In this document: positions 48,557 to 56,518 of the stretch, piece by piece
Layout: every line of letters starts with the position of its first letter
Position numbering within the stretch: the stretch's first letter is position 1
Source: Herbidospora solisilvae
GTDB lineage: Bacteria > Actinomycetota > Actinomycetes > Streptosporangiales > Streptosporangiaceae
Direction: 5' to 3'
Length of the DNA stretch: 64,000 nucleotides
Assembly: GCF_009901565.1 (NCBI RefSeq)
Contig: NZ_WXEW01000004.1
Location: 434,001-498,000, forward strand
Translations under genes and position numbers: made by a program
Notes under the pieces: model-generated
Seen by the model: only the letters and a program-made list of their open reading frames with translations
Database searches by the model: none
Told to the model about the DNA's origin: nothing

Positions 48557-49540
48557 TCAGCGGCCGTTTCGGCTGCGGACGATCGTCTGGACGGTGTTCT
48601 CCAGGGCGTAGGCCGCGTCGGTGCCGCCACCCTTGACCTGTTCGTCGGCCGTCGCCACCGCCTGGATCGCGCGGGCCAGGCCCTCGGGGCCCCAGCCGTT
48701 GAGCTGGCGGCGGGCGTTGCGGATCTTCCAGGGGGGCATGCCCAGCCGCCCGGCGAGCTGGTTCTCGTTGGCGTTCCTCGGCGCGCCCGACACCTTGGCG
48801 AGACTGCGCAGGCCGCCCGCCAGGGCGCTGACGATCAGGACGGGGGCCACGCCGGTCGACAGGGCCCAGCGGAGTTGTTCCAGGGCTTCGGCGAGTTTGC
48901 CCTCGACGGCCATGTCGGCCACGTTGAAGCCGCTCACCTCGGCCCGGCCGCGGTGGTAGCGGGCCACGGCGGCCTCGCCGACCGTCTTCTCCTGGGTGTC
49001 GAACGCGAGCTGGCTGCAGGCCGCCGCCAGCTCGCGCAGGTCGCTCCCGACCGCGTCGAGCAGGGCGTGGGCGGCGGCGGGCGCGATCGTACGGCCGAGA
49101 CCGCGGAACTCGTTGCGGATGAAGTCGATGCGTTCGCCCGCCTTGGTGAGCTTGGCGACCGTGACCACCTGCGCGCCGGCCTTCTTGAGCCCGTCGACCA
49201 GGGCCTTGCCCTTCACGCCGCCCGGGTGGACGAGCACGAGGGTCACGTCGTCGGACGGATGGGCGGCGTACTTCACCGTCTCCGTGATGACGTCTTTCGT
49301 CAGGTCCTGGGCGTTGCGCACCACCACGACCGACCGGTCGCCGAAGAGGGAGGGCGACATCAGCCGGGTCAGCTCGCCGGGCTCGACCTTCCCCCCGACG
49401 AGGTCGTGGACTTCGGCGGTGGGCTCCTCGGCGCGTACGGAGGAGACCACCGACGCGACCGCCCGGTCGGCGAGCAGTTCCTCGTCACCCGACACGAGCG
49501 TCACCGGCGCGGCGTTCCCCATCCCGGCAGCATGCCACAT
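48557..49540 (-). CDS. holA: DNA polymerase III subunit delta
   Basis: A 327-residue HolA, part of the clamp-loader complex. It begins with TLVSGDEELLADRAVASVVS and includes LFGDRSVVVVRNAQDL, DLRELAAACSQLAFD and PPWKIRNARRQLNGW near the end. It lies directly downstream of comEC (the two overlap by one base, TGATG), the normal order in bacteria. A start at 49522 is also possible. Confidence 0.93.
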   Translation of the reverse strand: MWHAAGMGNAAPVTLVSGDEELLADRAVASVVSSVRAEEPTAEVHDLVGGKVEPGELTRLMSPSLFGDRSVVVVRNAQDLTKDVITETVKYAAHPSDDVTLVLVHPGGVKGKALVDGLKKAGAQVVTVAKLTKAGERIDFIRNEFRGLGRTIAPAAAHALLDAVGSDLRELAAACSQLAFDTQEKTVGEAAVARYHRGRAEVSGFNVADMAVEGKLAEALEQLRWALSTGVAPVLIVSALAGGLRSLAKVSGAPRNANENQLAGRLGMPPWKIRNARRQLNGWGPEGLARAIQAVATADEQVKGGGTDAAYALENTVQTIVRSRNGR

Positions 49541-51894
49541 CACGGCCCCCGCGCGACCACGGCCAGCACGCCCTCCCTGGCCACGACCGCGATGTCGCCC
49601 TGTACGTCGGTGCGGTGGATCCGGGCCCCGAGCATGGTGAGCGTGGCGAGGGTCGAGTCGGCCGGATGGCCGTAGTCGTTCCCGGCGCCCACGCTGATCA
49701 GGGCCAGCCGTGAACGTGCGGCGGCCAGGAAGGCGGGGTCCTGCCGCGCGCTGCCGTGGTGGGGGACCTTGAGGATGTCGGCCTGCGGGAGAGTGCGTAC
49801 GAGAGCGGACTCCGCCTCGGTCTCCAGGTCGCCCGCGAGCAGCGCGGAGGTGCCCGGCCACTTGGCGTGCAGCACCACACTGGCGTTGTTCAGCACCGAC
49901 CCCTCGCCGGCGCCCTTGGACGGCGCGTCCGGCGCGGGCGCGACGACGGTGAGGACGAGATCGCCGAACCTCCAGGTGGTACCGGGCGTGACGACCCATT
50001 CGGGGATGCGCCGCGCGGCCAGCTCGGGACTGACGACCCGCTTCGGGCTGACCACGACCGCACCGACCGGCCGGTCCCGCAACACCCCGGTGAGCCCGCC
50101 GGTGTGGTCGGCGTGCGGGTGGGTCAGCACGAGCAGCGGCACCGCGTCGACGTCCAGGCGGTCGAGACAGGCGTCCACGAGATCGGGTTCGGGCCCGGTG
50201 TCGACGACGACCCCCTTCCCCTCCCCGGCGTGCAGCACGATCGCGTCACCCTGCCCGACGTCGCACATCACCATGAACCACCCACTGGGCGGCCAGCCGG
50301 ACACCACCGGCCCCGCCACGAGCGTCGCGACCAGCACCCCGCCCGCGACGGCGAGACTCACGCGCCTGGCCCCCCGATGCCAGAGGGCGATCCCCAGCGG
50401 TACGAGCAGCGCCACCCCCAGCAGACCACCGGGCCACCCGATGGTCGCGGCCGGTACGTCGGCCGCCCGGTCGGCGACCAGGATGATCCACCCGACGGCC
50501 AGTCCCGCCGGCCGGGTGACCAGCTGGGCGACGTCCATGCTGATCGGGGCCGTGACCGCCGCGAGGAAGCCGATGATCGTGGCCGGCGCGACGGCGGGAC
50601 CGGCCAGCAGGTTGGCGGGGATGGCGACGAGCCCGATCTCCCCCGACATGAGCACGAGGATCGGCGTGACCGCGACCTGCGCCGCCGCCGGCACCGCGAT
50701 CGCCTCGGCGCACCAGAGGGGCATCCTCGTGGCCATACGATCCCGCCAGTACGGGGCCAGCAGGATGATCCCGGCGGTCGCCGAGACGGAGAGGGCGAAG
50801 CCGAACTCCCTGGCGAGACCGGGATTGAACAGCAGCAACAGCAGGACGGCCACCGACAGGGCGGACACGCCGTCCTTCTGCCGGCCGGCGCCGAGGGCGA
50901 GCGCGGCGACGGTACCCATGACGAGGGCCCGCAGCACGCTGGGCGAGAAACGGGCGACGAACGCGAACGCGACCATGGCGACCACCACGAGCACGGCCCG
51001 CCAGACGAGGGTGAGACCTACGAGCCGCCCGAGGAGCAGGACGGCGCCGCCGATAATTGCGAGGTTGGCCCCGCTGACTGCCGTCAAATGGGAGAGACCG
51101 GCGGTCTTGAAGTCGGCTTTGACGTCTTCACTCAGGTTGGTGACGTCGCCGACGACCAGGCCGGGGAGGAGTCCGCGTTCGGCGGGGGCCAGGACGGAGC
51201 TGGCCTCTCTCAGACCGGACCTGATGGCGCCCGCCATGCCGTGGGACGTCGACGGCGGGGTGAGGACCACCGGGTCGCCTCGGGCCATGAAGACGGCGGC
51301 GAGCAGTTCTCCGGGTTCCGCTACGCCTAGACGGCCGGAGACTTTGACGTGGTGGCTGGGGAGAAGGGTGGGCCAGGTGTCGCCTCGGGCGAAGACGAGG
51401 ACGGGGGCGTCGAGCCTCAGCTGATTGACGGCGATGATGCGGGCCTCGACGAAGACGAGCTCGCCCTTGACCCTTGGGTCGGCGGAGACGACGAGTTCGG
51501 CTGAGACGGTGGCGTTCCTTTTCGCCATCTCCGCCAGCGGGCCTGACGTGACGCCGTGGACTTTGAGGCCGACCACGACCGAGACGGCGCAACCCGCGAT
51601 GGCGACCGCGACAAGGATCCGCTTCCTGGAGAGGGCGATCAGAACGAAGATTCCGGCGGTGAGGAAGGAGGCCCAGGCGGGGAGGCCGATGAGGAGGAGC
51701 GCGGCGAGCCATGCCGCTATGGCGGGGATGACCAGCTCGACGGAGTGGCCTTGCCAGACGTTGGCGGGTGGGGTGAGGAGTTCGTCGTCGCCTCTTGGGC
51801 GTTTGGGGCGGTAGCGGTCGGATCGCTGCTGGATTCGCGCTTTGACCCTTTCACGCAGGTCGACGGCCCTGCGGGGGCGCGGGCGGCTGCTCAT
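49540..51894 (-). CDS. comEC: ComEC/Rec2 DNA-uptake channel protein
   Basis: A 784-residue ComEC. The N-terminal DUF4131-type region is followed by the Competence membrane domain (LTAVSGANLAIIGGAVLLLG) with many segments and a C-terminal metallo-beta-lactamase domain with the metal motif LVLTHPHADHTGGL. It would form the single-strand DNA channel. The start at 51894 overlaps the stop of the repeat ORF upstream (ATGA); a start 39 bases earlier would lie inside that ORF. Confidence 0.93.
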   Translation of the reverse strand: MSSRPRPRRAVDLRERVKARIQQRSDRYRPKRPRGDDELLTPPANVWQGHSVELVIPAIAAWLAALLLIGLPAWASFLTAGIFVLIALSRKRILVAVAIAGCAVSVVVGLKVHGVTSGPLAEMAKRNATVSAELVVSADPRVKGELVFVEARIIAVNQLRLDAPVLVFARGDTWPTLLPSHHVKVSGRLGVAEPGELLAAVFMARGDPVVLTPPSTSHGMAGAIRSGLREASSVLAPAERGLLPGLVVGDVTNLSEDVKADFKTAGLSHLTAVSGANLAIIGGAVLLLGRLVGLTLVWRAVLVVVAMVAFAFVARFSPSVLRALVMGTVAALALGAGRQKDGVSALSVAVLLLLLFNPGLAREFGFALSVSATAGIILLAPYWRDRMATRMPLWCAEAIAVPAAAQVAVTPILVLMSGEIGLVAIPANLLAGPAVAPATIIGFLAAVTAPISMDVAQLVTRPAGLAVGWIILVADRAADVPAATIGWPGGLLGVALLVPLGIALWHRGARRVSLAVAGGVLVATLVAGPVVSGWPPSGWFMVMCDVGQGDAIVLHAGEGKGVVVDTGPEPDLVDACLDRLDVDAVPLLVLTHPHADHTGGLTGVLRDRPVGAVVVSPKRVVSPELAARRIPEWVVTPGTTWRFGDLVLTVVAPAPDAPSKGAGEGSVLNNASVVLHAKWPGTSALLAGDLETEAESALVRTLPQADILKVPHHGSARQDPAFLAAARSRLALISVGAGNDYGHPADSTLATLTMLGARIHRTDVQGDIAVVAREGVLAVVARGP

Positions 51895-52319
51895 ACGAAG
51901 CCGACCTGTCGTGAGAACCGGCCACCGGCCCAACAGGCTGCGACTTCAGCGAGAAGCCCGGTAAAACCGGCCTTTTGCGGGAACCAGCCAACGGCCGAAC
52001 AAACCACAGGTCCCGCATGAGTTGGGCCGGCACTGCCCTCGCGGGGGAACCAGCCACCGACCCCACGCGCTACGGCTTCAACACCAAACGGGCCAAAAGC
52101 AACCCCGTGCAGAAACAAGGCACCCGCCGAACGGACTGCGGGTCCCTCATTGACCAGGCCGAAACCGAGCTCTTGCAGGAACCGTCTACAGACCCGACAG
52201 GCCTCAGGTCCAACATGAAAAGGACCGATCTCTTGCCGAAACCTCTCAGGCAACGAGAAGGGCATTGAACTCAACCCGCCGATCCCCTCAAACCGGCAAC
52301 TCACTGGAGACTCCTTCAT
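51891..52319 (-). CDS. Repeat ORF between comEA and comEC (uncertain gene)
   Basis: An open frame of up to 142 residues whose stop overlaps the comEC ATG (ATGA). From about residue 45 it consists of a 22-residue repeat with an aromatic start, RRFLQELGFG, ALFLHGVAFG, GWFPREGSAG, GWFPQKAGFT, GRFSRQVGFV, each exactly 22 residues apart. No known domain or signal peptide is seen. The exact in-frame period and coupling to comEC argue for coding; the absence of any family and a start with no clear ribosome site argue against. Confidence 0.4.
   Translation of the reverse strand: MKESPVSCRFEGIGGLSSMPFSLPERFRQEIGPFHVGPEACRVCRRFLQELGFGLVNEGPAVRSAGALFLHGVAFGPFGVEAVARGVGGWFPREGSAGPTHAGPVVCSAVGWFPQKAGFTGLLAEVAACWAGGRFSRQVGFV
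51895..52260. repeat. Degenerate 66-bp tandem repeat, six copies
   Basis: On the plus strand the core (T/C)G(C/T)(G/A)G-GAACC(A/G)GCCA-C recurs at about 51909, 51976, 52042, 52108, 52175 and 52233. Spacing is 66-67 bp except for the last (58-60). The repeat fills the gap before comEC. Copies have diverged, so the expansion is old. Confidence 0.6.
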
Positions 52320-52433
52320 CGAGGCCTCGGCCCACCGCTCATGAATGGTCGGACCTCATAGGGAGTTGCCAGCCCCGCAGTTCGTCAATGACGACATTCC
52401 GCCAAACATTCGTCGTACCGGAAGTCGGAAGCG
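52320..52433. other. Short gap between comEA and the repeat ORF
   Basis: No gene is seen in these 114 bases. The sequence is AT-richer than its neighbours and could hold a promoter for comEC. Confidence 0.4.
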
Positions 52434-53963
52434 TCACAACGTGACCTGGTCTTTCAAATCGGCGAACTTGGCCTCGCCGATTCCCTCGACCTCCCGTAGC
52501 TGCTCGATGCTCTGGAATCCCCCATTGGTGTCGCGGTATTCGACGATCCGCTGCGCCAGCACCTCTCCCACGCCGGGCAACTGGTCGAGTTGTTCGACGG
52601 TCGCCGAGTTGAGACTGACCACACCCGACTCCGCGACCCCGGGCGGCGGGGCCACCGACCCAGGTTCACCGACCGCGATCTGCTCTCCGTCGATCACCCG
52701 TCGGGCGAGGTTGAGCCCTCCCGGCTCGGCGCCCTGCTTGAGCCCACCCGCCGCCATGATCGCGTCGACCACACGCGACCCCAACGGCAGCGCGATCACG
52801 CCAGGGCGTTTGACCTTGCCCGTCACGTAAACCGTCACCTCAGCGACGGCAGCCGATGGCACCGGACTGGGCGCGACGGGCGACCCCGCCACCGGGGCGG
52901 GCGGCGCCAACGGTTCCTCACGTGGACGTGTCCAGATCGCGATCGCCACGGCGACCAGAGCCGCCACGATCCCCACCACGATCAGCCCTTTGATGCCCCG
53001 CCGCCCGGGATCGAGTGGACCGTCGAGGTCGTCGGCCAGTTCGTCCTCGTCGAGAAGCGGCCATTTGGGCAAGGGTGGCGCCTTTCCGAACGAGGGAGGT
53101 ACGCCACCGGGTGAGAGAGGAGCGCCGAACTGAGAGTCGGACTCGGCCAGGTAGGGATCACGCCCTCTGGGACGTACCGGCCTCGCCGAACGTGAATCCG
53201 ACTGCACCGGATACTTCGGCGGCGAATGACCAACCCCGAACGAAGGAGACTCCCCAATCTGCTCGGCCTGAGCGCTACGCGAGGAAGGCGCACGCTCCTG
53301 CGAATCAACCTGGTAAGGGTCACCTCTTCCCGTCAGCCGGGAATCAGAATGAACCGGATACCTCGGCGGTGAATGACCATCGCCGAGCGGAGGAGGATCG
53401 CTCATCCCGCCAGGCCGAGCGCTACGCGAGGAAGGCGCACGCTCCCGCGAATCGGCCTGATAAGGGTGAGCGCCTCCCGTCGACCCGGCAGCAGATTGCA
53501 CCGGATACTTCAGCTGCGAATGATCAGCCCTGGACGAGCGAGATTCGCCAATCTGATAGGACGGACCACCACCACCCAAGGGAGACGCATGCTCCCCCGA
53601 ATCGGCCTGATAGGGGTCAGCGCCTCCAGTCGGCCGGGAACTCGACCGCACCGGATACTTCGGCTGCGGAAGACCGTCCTCGAATGGAGGATGAGCACTG
53701 ATCTGATCAGGCGCAGCGCCAGAAGACGACGGTGGCGCACTATCCCGCCGATCCGCTGATGGCTCGGCCTGATAGGGGTCACGCCCTCGGAGGCCTAACG
53801 GCCCCTCCGGTTGGACGCCCGGCCGCACCGCAGACTTCGGCTGAGGCTGTACCGCCCCAAACGAGGGCGGAGGCCGATCGACGATCTGATTGAGACGCGC
53901 CTGCGCCACGGCTTGGTGACTTTCCCGCTCCCTGCTACGCACCCGGAGAAGGTAAAGCCTCAC
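52434..53963 (-). CDS. comEA: ComEA-type DNA-binding protein with repeat-rich N-terminus
   Basis: A 509-residue ComEA, far longer than the usual 200-300. The C-terminal half is standard: a membrane segment (KGLIVVGIVAALVAVAIAIW, about 325-344), an SLBB domain (TVYVTGKVKRPGVIALPLGS) and a helix-hairpin-helix DNA-binding pair (VVSLNSATVEQLDQLPGVGE). Before the membrane, residues 62-300 hold five copies of a 49-54-residue repeat starting DPYQ or similar (at 62, 116, 166, 215, 269) with PPKYPV-S-SR near the end of each. The tract is Pro/Ser/Arg-rich and cytoplasmic. The GTG at 53963 is chosen because RLYLLRVRSRERES resembles family N-termini. Confidence 0.88.
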   Translation of the reverse strand: MRLYLLRVRSRERESHQAVAQARLNQIVDRPPPSFGAVQPQPKSAVRPGVQPEGPLGLRGRDPYQAEPSADRRDSAPPSSSGAAPDQISAHPPFEDGLPQPKYPVRSSSRPTGGADPYQADSGEHASPLGGGGPSYQIGESRSSRADHSQLKYPVQSAAGSTGGAHPYQADSRERAPSSRSARPGGMSDPPPLGDGHSPPRYPVHSDSRLTGRGDPYQVDSQERAPSSRSAQAEQIGESPSFGVGHSPPKYPVQSDSRSARPVRPRGRDPYLAESDSQFGAPLSPGGVPPSFGKAPPLPKWPLLDEDELADDLDGPLDPGRRGIKGLIVVGIVAALVAVAIAIWTRPREEPLAPPAPVAGSPVAPSPVPSAAVAEVTVYVTGKVKRPGVIALPLGSRVVDAIMAAGGLKQGAEPGGLNLARRVIDGEQIAVGEPGSVAPPPGVAESGVVSLNSATVEQLDQLPGVGEVLAQRIVEYRDTNGGFQSIEQLREVEGIGEAKFADLKDQVTL

Positions 53964-54421
53964 GCGATGATCCCGCCGACCCAGAATGCGATTCTGTGGA
54001 TAAACCGCCGAGAACAAAAACCGGAATCCGCAGCAATCCAGACTTAACGCTCCAGTTTTCCCCACCTGTGATTCCACACAGAAATCACCACAGCCGTCGA
54101 AAGCCGGGCGCGAGCTCCGCGCGACCACAATCTTCTGACGAGCCCGCCAAAGGAACCGCAACGTATCAACCGAGCGTGCGCGGCAGGCGACACCGACTTT
54201 GCCCGCCTCCCCCTTCACACCGCCGGCGGGGAACTGACGCCCCGGCAGGAGCGCGAGTGGTCACCGTAGAACCAGCCGCATCCCACACCAGGCCACACCG
54301 AGTTTTGTCGGTGACCCGGCCTAGTGTGGACGCGCACCAAACCGAGCCCCTCCCCAAGACACCGCCGGCTCACCCCCACCGTGTGCGCGTCACCGTTCAT
54401 ACGGCCCACCAGGAGGTCCTC
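53964..54421. other. Intergenic region before the isochorismatase-like gene
   Basis: No supported gene lies in these 458 bases. The first 150 are AT-rich and carry one perfect DnaA-box sequence (TGTGGATAA, 53995-54003) that stands alone. An in-frame extension of the comEA ORF to 54218 reads as unlikely protein. Confidence 0.5.
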
Positions 54422-54973
54422 ATGACGAGCCTGCCCAACCGCCCGAACACCGCACTGCTCGTCATCGACGTGCAGAACGAAGTGGTCGAGGGCGCACTCC
54501 GCCGCGACGAGGTGGTCGCCAACATCAACACCCTCATCGGCAAGGCCCGCGCCGAGAAGGTCCCCGTCGTCTGGGTCCAGCACTCCGACGACGGCCTCAA
54601 ATACGGCAGCGAGAACTGGCAGTACGTCCCCGAGCTGACCCGGGAAGACCCTGAGCCCCTGGTCCACAAGCTCTACGGGGACTCGTTCGAGGACACCGAC
54701 CTCGAGAGCCTGCTCGCCGAACGCGGCGTGGGCCGCCTGATCGTCACGGGCGCCCAGACGGACGCGTGCATCCGGTCGACCCTGCACGGCGCCTTCACCC
54801 GCGGCTACGACGTCACCCTCGTCGGCGACGCCCACACCACCGAAGACCTCACCGCCTACGGCGCTCCGCCGGTCGACCAGGTCATCGCTCACACGAACCT
54901 GTACTGGAAGTTCCAGACCGCCCCCGGCCGCGAGGCGAACGTCGTCTACACCGGCGACGTGACCTTCGCTTAG
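54422..54973 (+). CDS. Isochorismatase-family cysteine hydrolase
   Basis: A 183-residue cysteine hydrolase. The catalytic Asp is in ALLVIDVQNEVVEG, and the nucleophile Cys in VTGAQTDACIRSTLHGAFTR. The usual Lys is within the VWVQHSDDGL to VHKLYGDSFEDT stretch. The family includes isochorismatases and nicotinamidases; the real substrate is not clear. The ATG follows a perfect AGGAGG. It stands alone between two repeat-bearing intergenic regions. Confidence 0.9.
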   Translation: MTSLPNRPNTALLVIDVQNEVVEGALRRDEVVANINTLIGKARAEKVPVVWVQHSDDGLKYGSENWQYVPELTREDPEPLVHKLYGDSFEDTDLESLLAERGVGRLIVTGAQTDACIRSTLHGAFTRGYDVTLVGDAHTTEDLTAYGAPPVDQVIAHTNLYWKFQTAPGREANVVYTGDVTFA

Positions 54974-55666
54974 CCGGAGAAGAACAGCTCGCCACAAAGA
55001 GACGGCAGCAGCGTCACAACCCAAGGGGCACGCATACCGGGGAGCACGCCAACCACCTCCCAAGGTCATCGGCGTAGCATCCAGCGTCCGCAAGGAGGAA
55101 TCCGGGTTCTCCTCGGAATGAGATAGACCTCTATGGAGCCTCCGCATGTGGGCAACGCATCCGCTCTTCATCCTGCCCGGGTTTCCGGTGCAGCCGCGAT
55201 GCCGACGGTGATTCCCGCCCGTGGCGTGAAGCGACATTCGGCCCACCTGGGAAGGTCCCCCACGCCGGGTGCACGTCCGGCGCGAAACGACACTCGGCCC
55301 GTCCGGGAAGGTCCCCACGTGGGGTCCATGGCAGGCGTGAAACGACACTCGGCCTCCCCAGAAGGGTCCCCATGCGGGGTGCATGTCAGGCGCGAAACGA
55401 CACACGGCCCGCCCGGGAAGCTCCCCACGCCGAGTACACGTCAGGCGTGAAACGACACTCGGCACGCCTGGACAGGTCCCCCATGTCGGGTGCGTCTCGG
55501 CGGGCTCAAACAGTTCCGGGCCGTGTCCACCCGCCAGGACAAACCCGGCACATCTTCCTCGGCACGGCAACCATCGTGCCCCTGATCAGCCGGCTCCGCA
55601 CAAGATCAAGCGAACACGCCCCAGGACGTCCACCCCGGCAACGACCAGCCCACTACCGCAATACCC
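54974..55666. other. Long intergenic region containing the 55-bp repeat array
   Basis: No credible gene lies in these 693 bases. The part from 55223 to about 55500 is the tandem array described separately. Open frames on the minus strand across it change frame in every repeat, since 55 is not a multiple of three. Confidence 0.6.
55223..55500. repeat. Five-copy 55-bp tandem repeat
   Basis: Copies begin with GGCGTGAAACGACACTCGGC or a close variant at 55223, 55279, 55334, 55389 and 55444, giving periods of 56, 55, 55 and 55. Each ends with a short palindromic segment such as CCCCACG-GGGG before a GTGCA/C-GTC boundary. Inner copies are the most alike. It does not resemble a CRISPR array because there are no unique spacers. 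Confidence 0.85.
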
Positions 55667-56518
55667 TCAGTCCCCGAGACCCGACGGTGCCACCGTAACC
55701 CCCACCACCCCAGGCCCCGTATGCGCCCCGATGGCCGCCCCGATCTCCCCCACCCAAACCCCCGCCACCTTCGGCACCCGCCCCCGCAACCGCTCCACCA
55801 ACCCGGCGGCCCGTTCAGCAGCCCCCATATGCTGCACCCCCAGGTTCACCACCTCATCCCCCGCGGCGACAACCGCCAGATCCTCCAACCGGGAAAGCGC
55901 CCGAGAAGAAGTCCGCACCTTCTCCAAAACCGACACCGTCCCACCACTGACATGCAGAAGAGGCTTAACAGAAAGCGCACTCCCCAACAGCCCCGCAGCA
56001 ACCCCGATCCGCCCACTCCTCCGCAGATACTCCAACGAATCCACGTAAAAGAACGAGAACGTCCCCCCGGCGCACCGCCGCGCCGCCGAAGCGACAGAAA
56101 AAAGCGGCTCCCCCAGAGAAGCGGAAACCCCCGCCGCGAGAACGGCGAACCCGAGCCCCATCCCCACCGACCGGCTGTCGACGATCTCGACGGGAACGGG
56201 AGCCGACTGGGCCGCGAGACGGGCCACGTCCACCGTTCCCGACATCGCCCCCGACAGGTGGACCGACACCACTCCGGTCGCCCCGTCAGCGGCGGCGGCC
56301 TCGTAGACGTCCGCGAACCGCTCAGGCGACGGCCGGGAGGTCGTCACCTTCGACGACACCCGCAGCGCCGACGACACGGCCTCAGCGGAGATCTGGGATC
56401 CGTCCAGGAACTCGCGGTCGCCGACGACGACGGTCACCGGGACCACGGTGATCCCGTACCGCGACGCCTCGTCGGGAGGAAGGTAGGCGGTCGAGTCGGT
56501 GACGACGGCGACCGGCAT
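55667..56518 (-). CDS. DegV family (fatty-acid-binding) protein
   Basis: A 283-residue DegV protein. It begins VAVVTDSTAYLPPDEASRYG and contains the family blocks SPERFADVYEAAAADGATGV, VHLSGAMSGTVDVARLAA and EIVDSRSVGMGLG. DegV/FakB proteins bind fatty acids for phosphorylation by FakA; no fakA is nearby. It begins directly after the hutI stop (TAG then ATG). Confidence 0.9.
   Translation of the reverse strand: MPVAVVTDSTAYLPPDEASRYGITVVPVTVVVGDREFLDGSQISAEAVSSALRVSSKVTTSRPSPERFADVYEAAAADGATGVVSVHLSGAMSGTVDVARLAAQSAPVPVEIVDSRSVGMGLGFAVLAAGVSASLGEPLFSVASAARRCAGGTFSFFYVDSLEYLRRSGRIGVAAGLLGSALSVKPLLHVSGGTVSVLEKVRTSSRALSRLEDLAVVAAGDEVVNLGVQHMGAAERAAGLVERLRGRVPKVAGVWVGEIGAAIGAHTGPGVVGVTVAPSGLGD

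Noticed and set aside
53995-54003. Perfect DnaA-box sequence TGTGGATAA
   Set aside because: A single box without a cluster, AT-rich unwinding region or dnaA/dnaN neighbours is not an origin.
55223-55500. Possible CRISPR array
   Set aside because: The whole 55-bp unit repeats head to tail; there are no unique spacers and no cas genes.
54215-55570. 451-codon minus-strand frame over the isochorismatase gene and the repeat array
   Set aside because: It is antisense to a clear enzyme, and the repeat unit of 55 bp would change frame in each copy.
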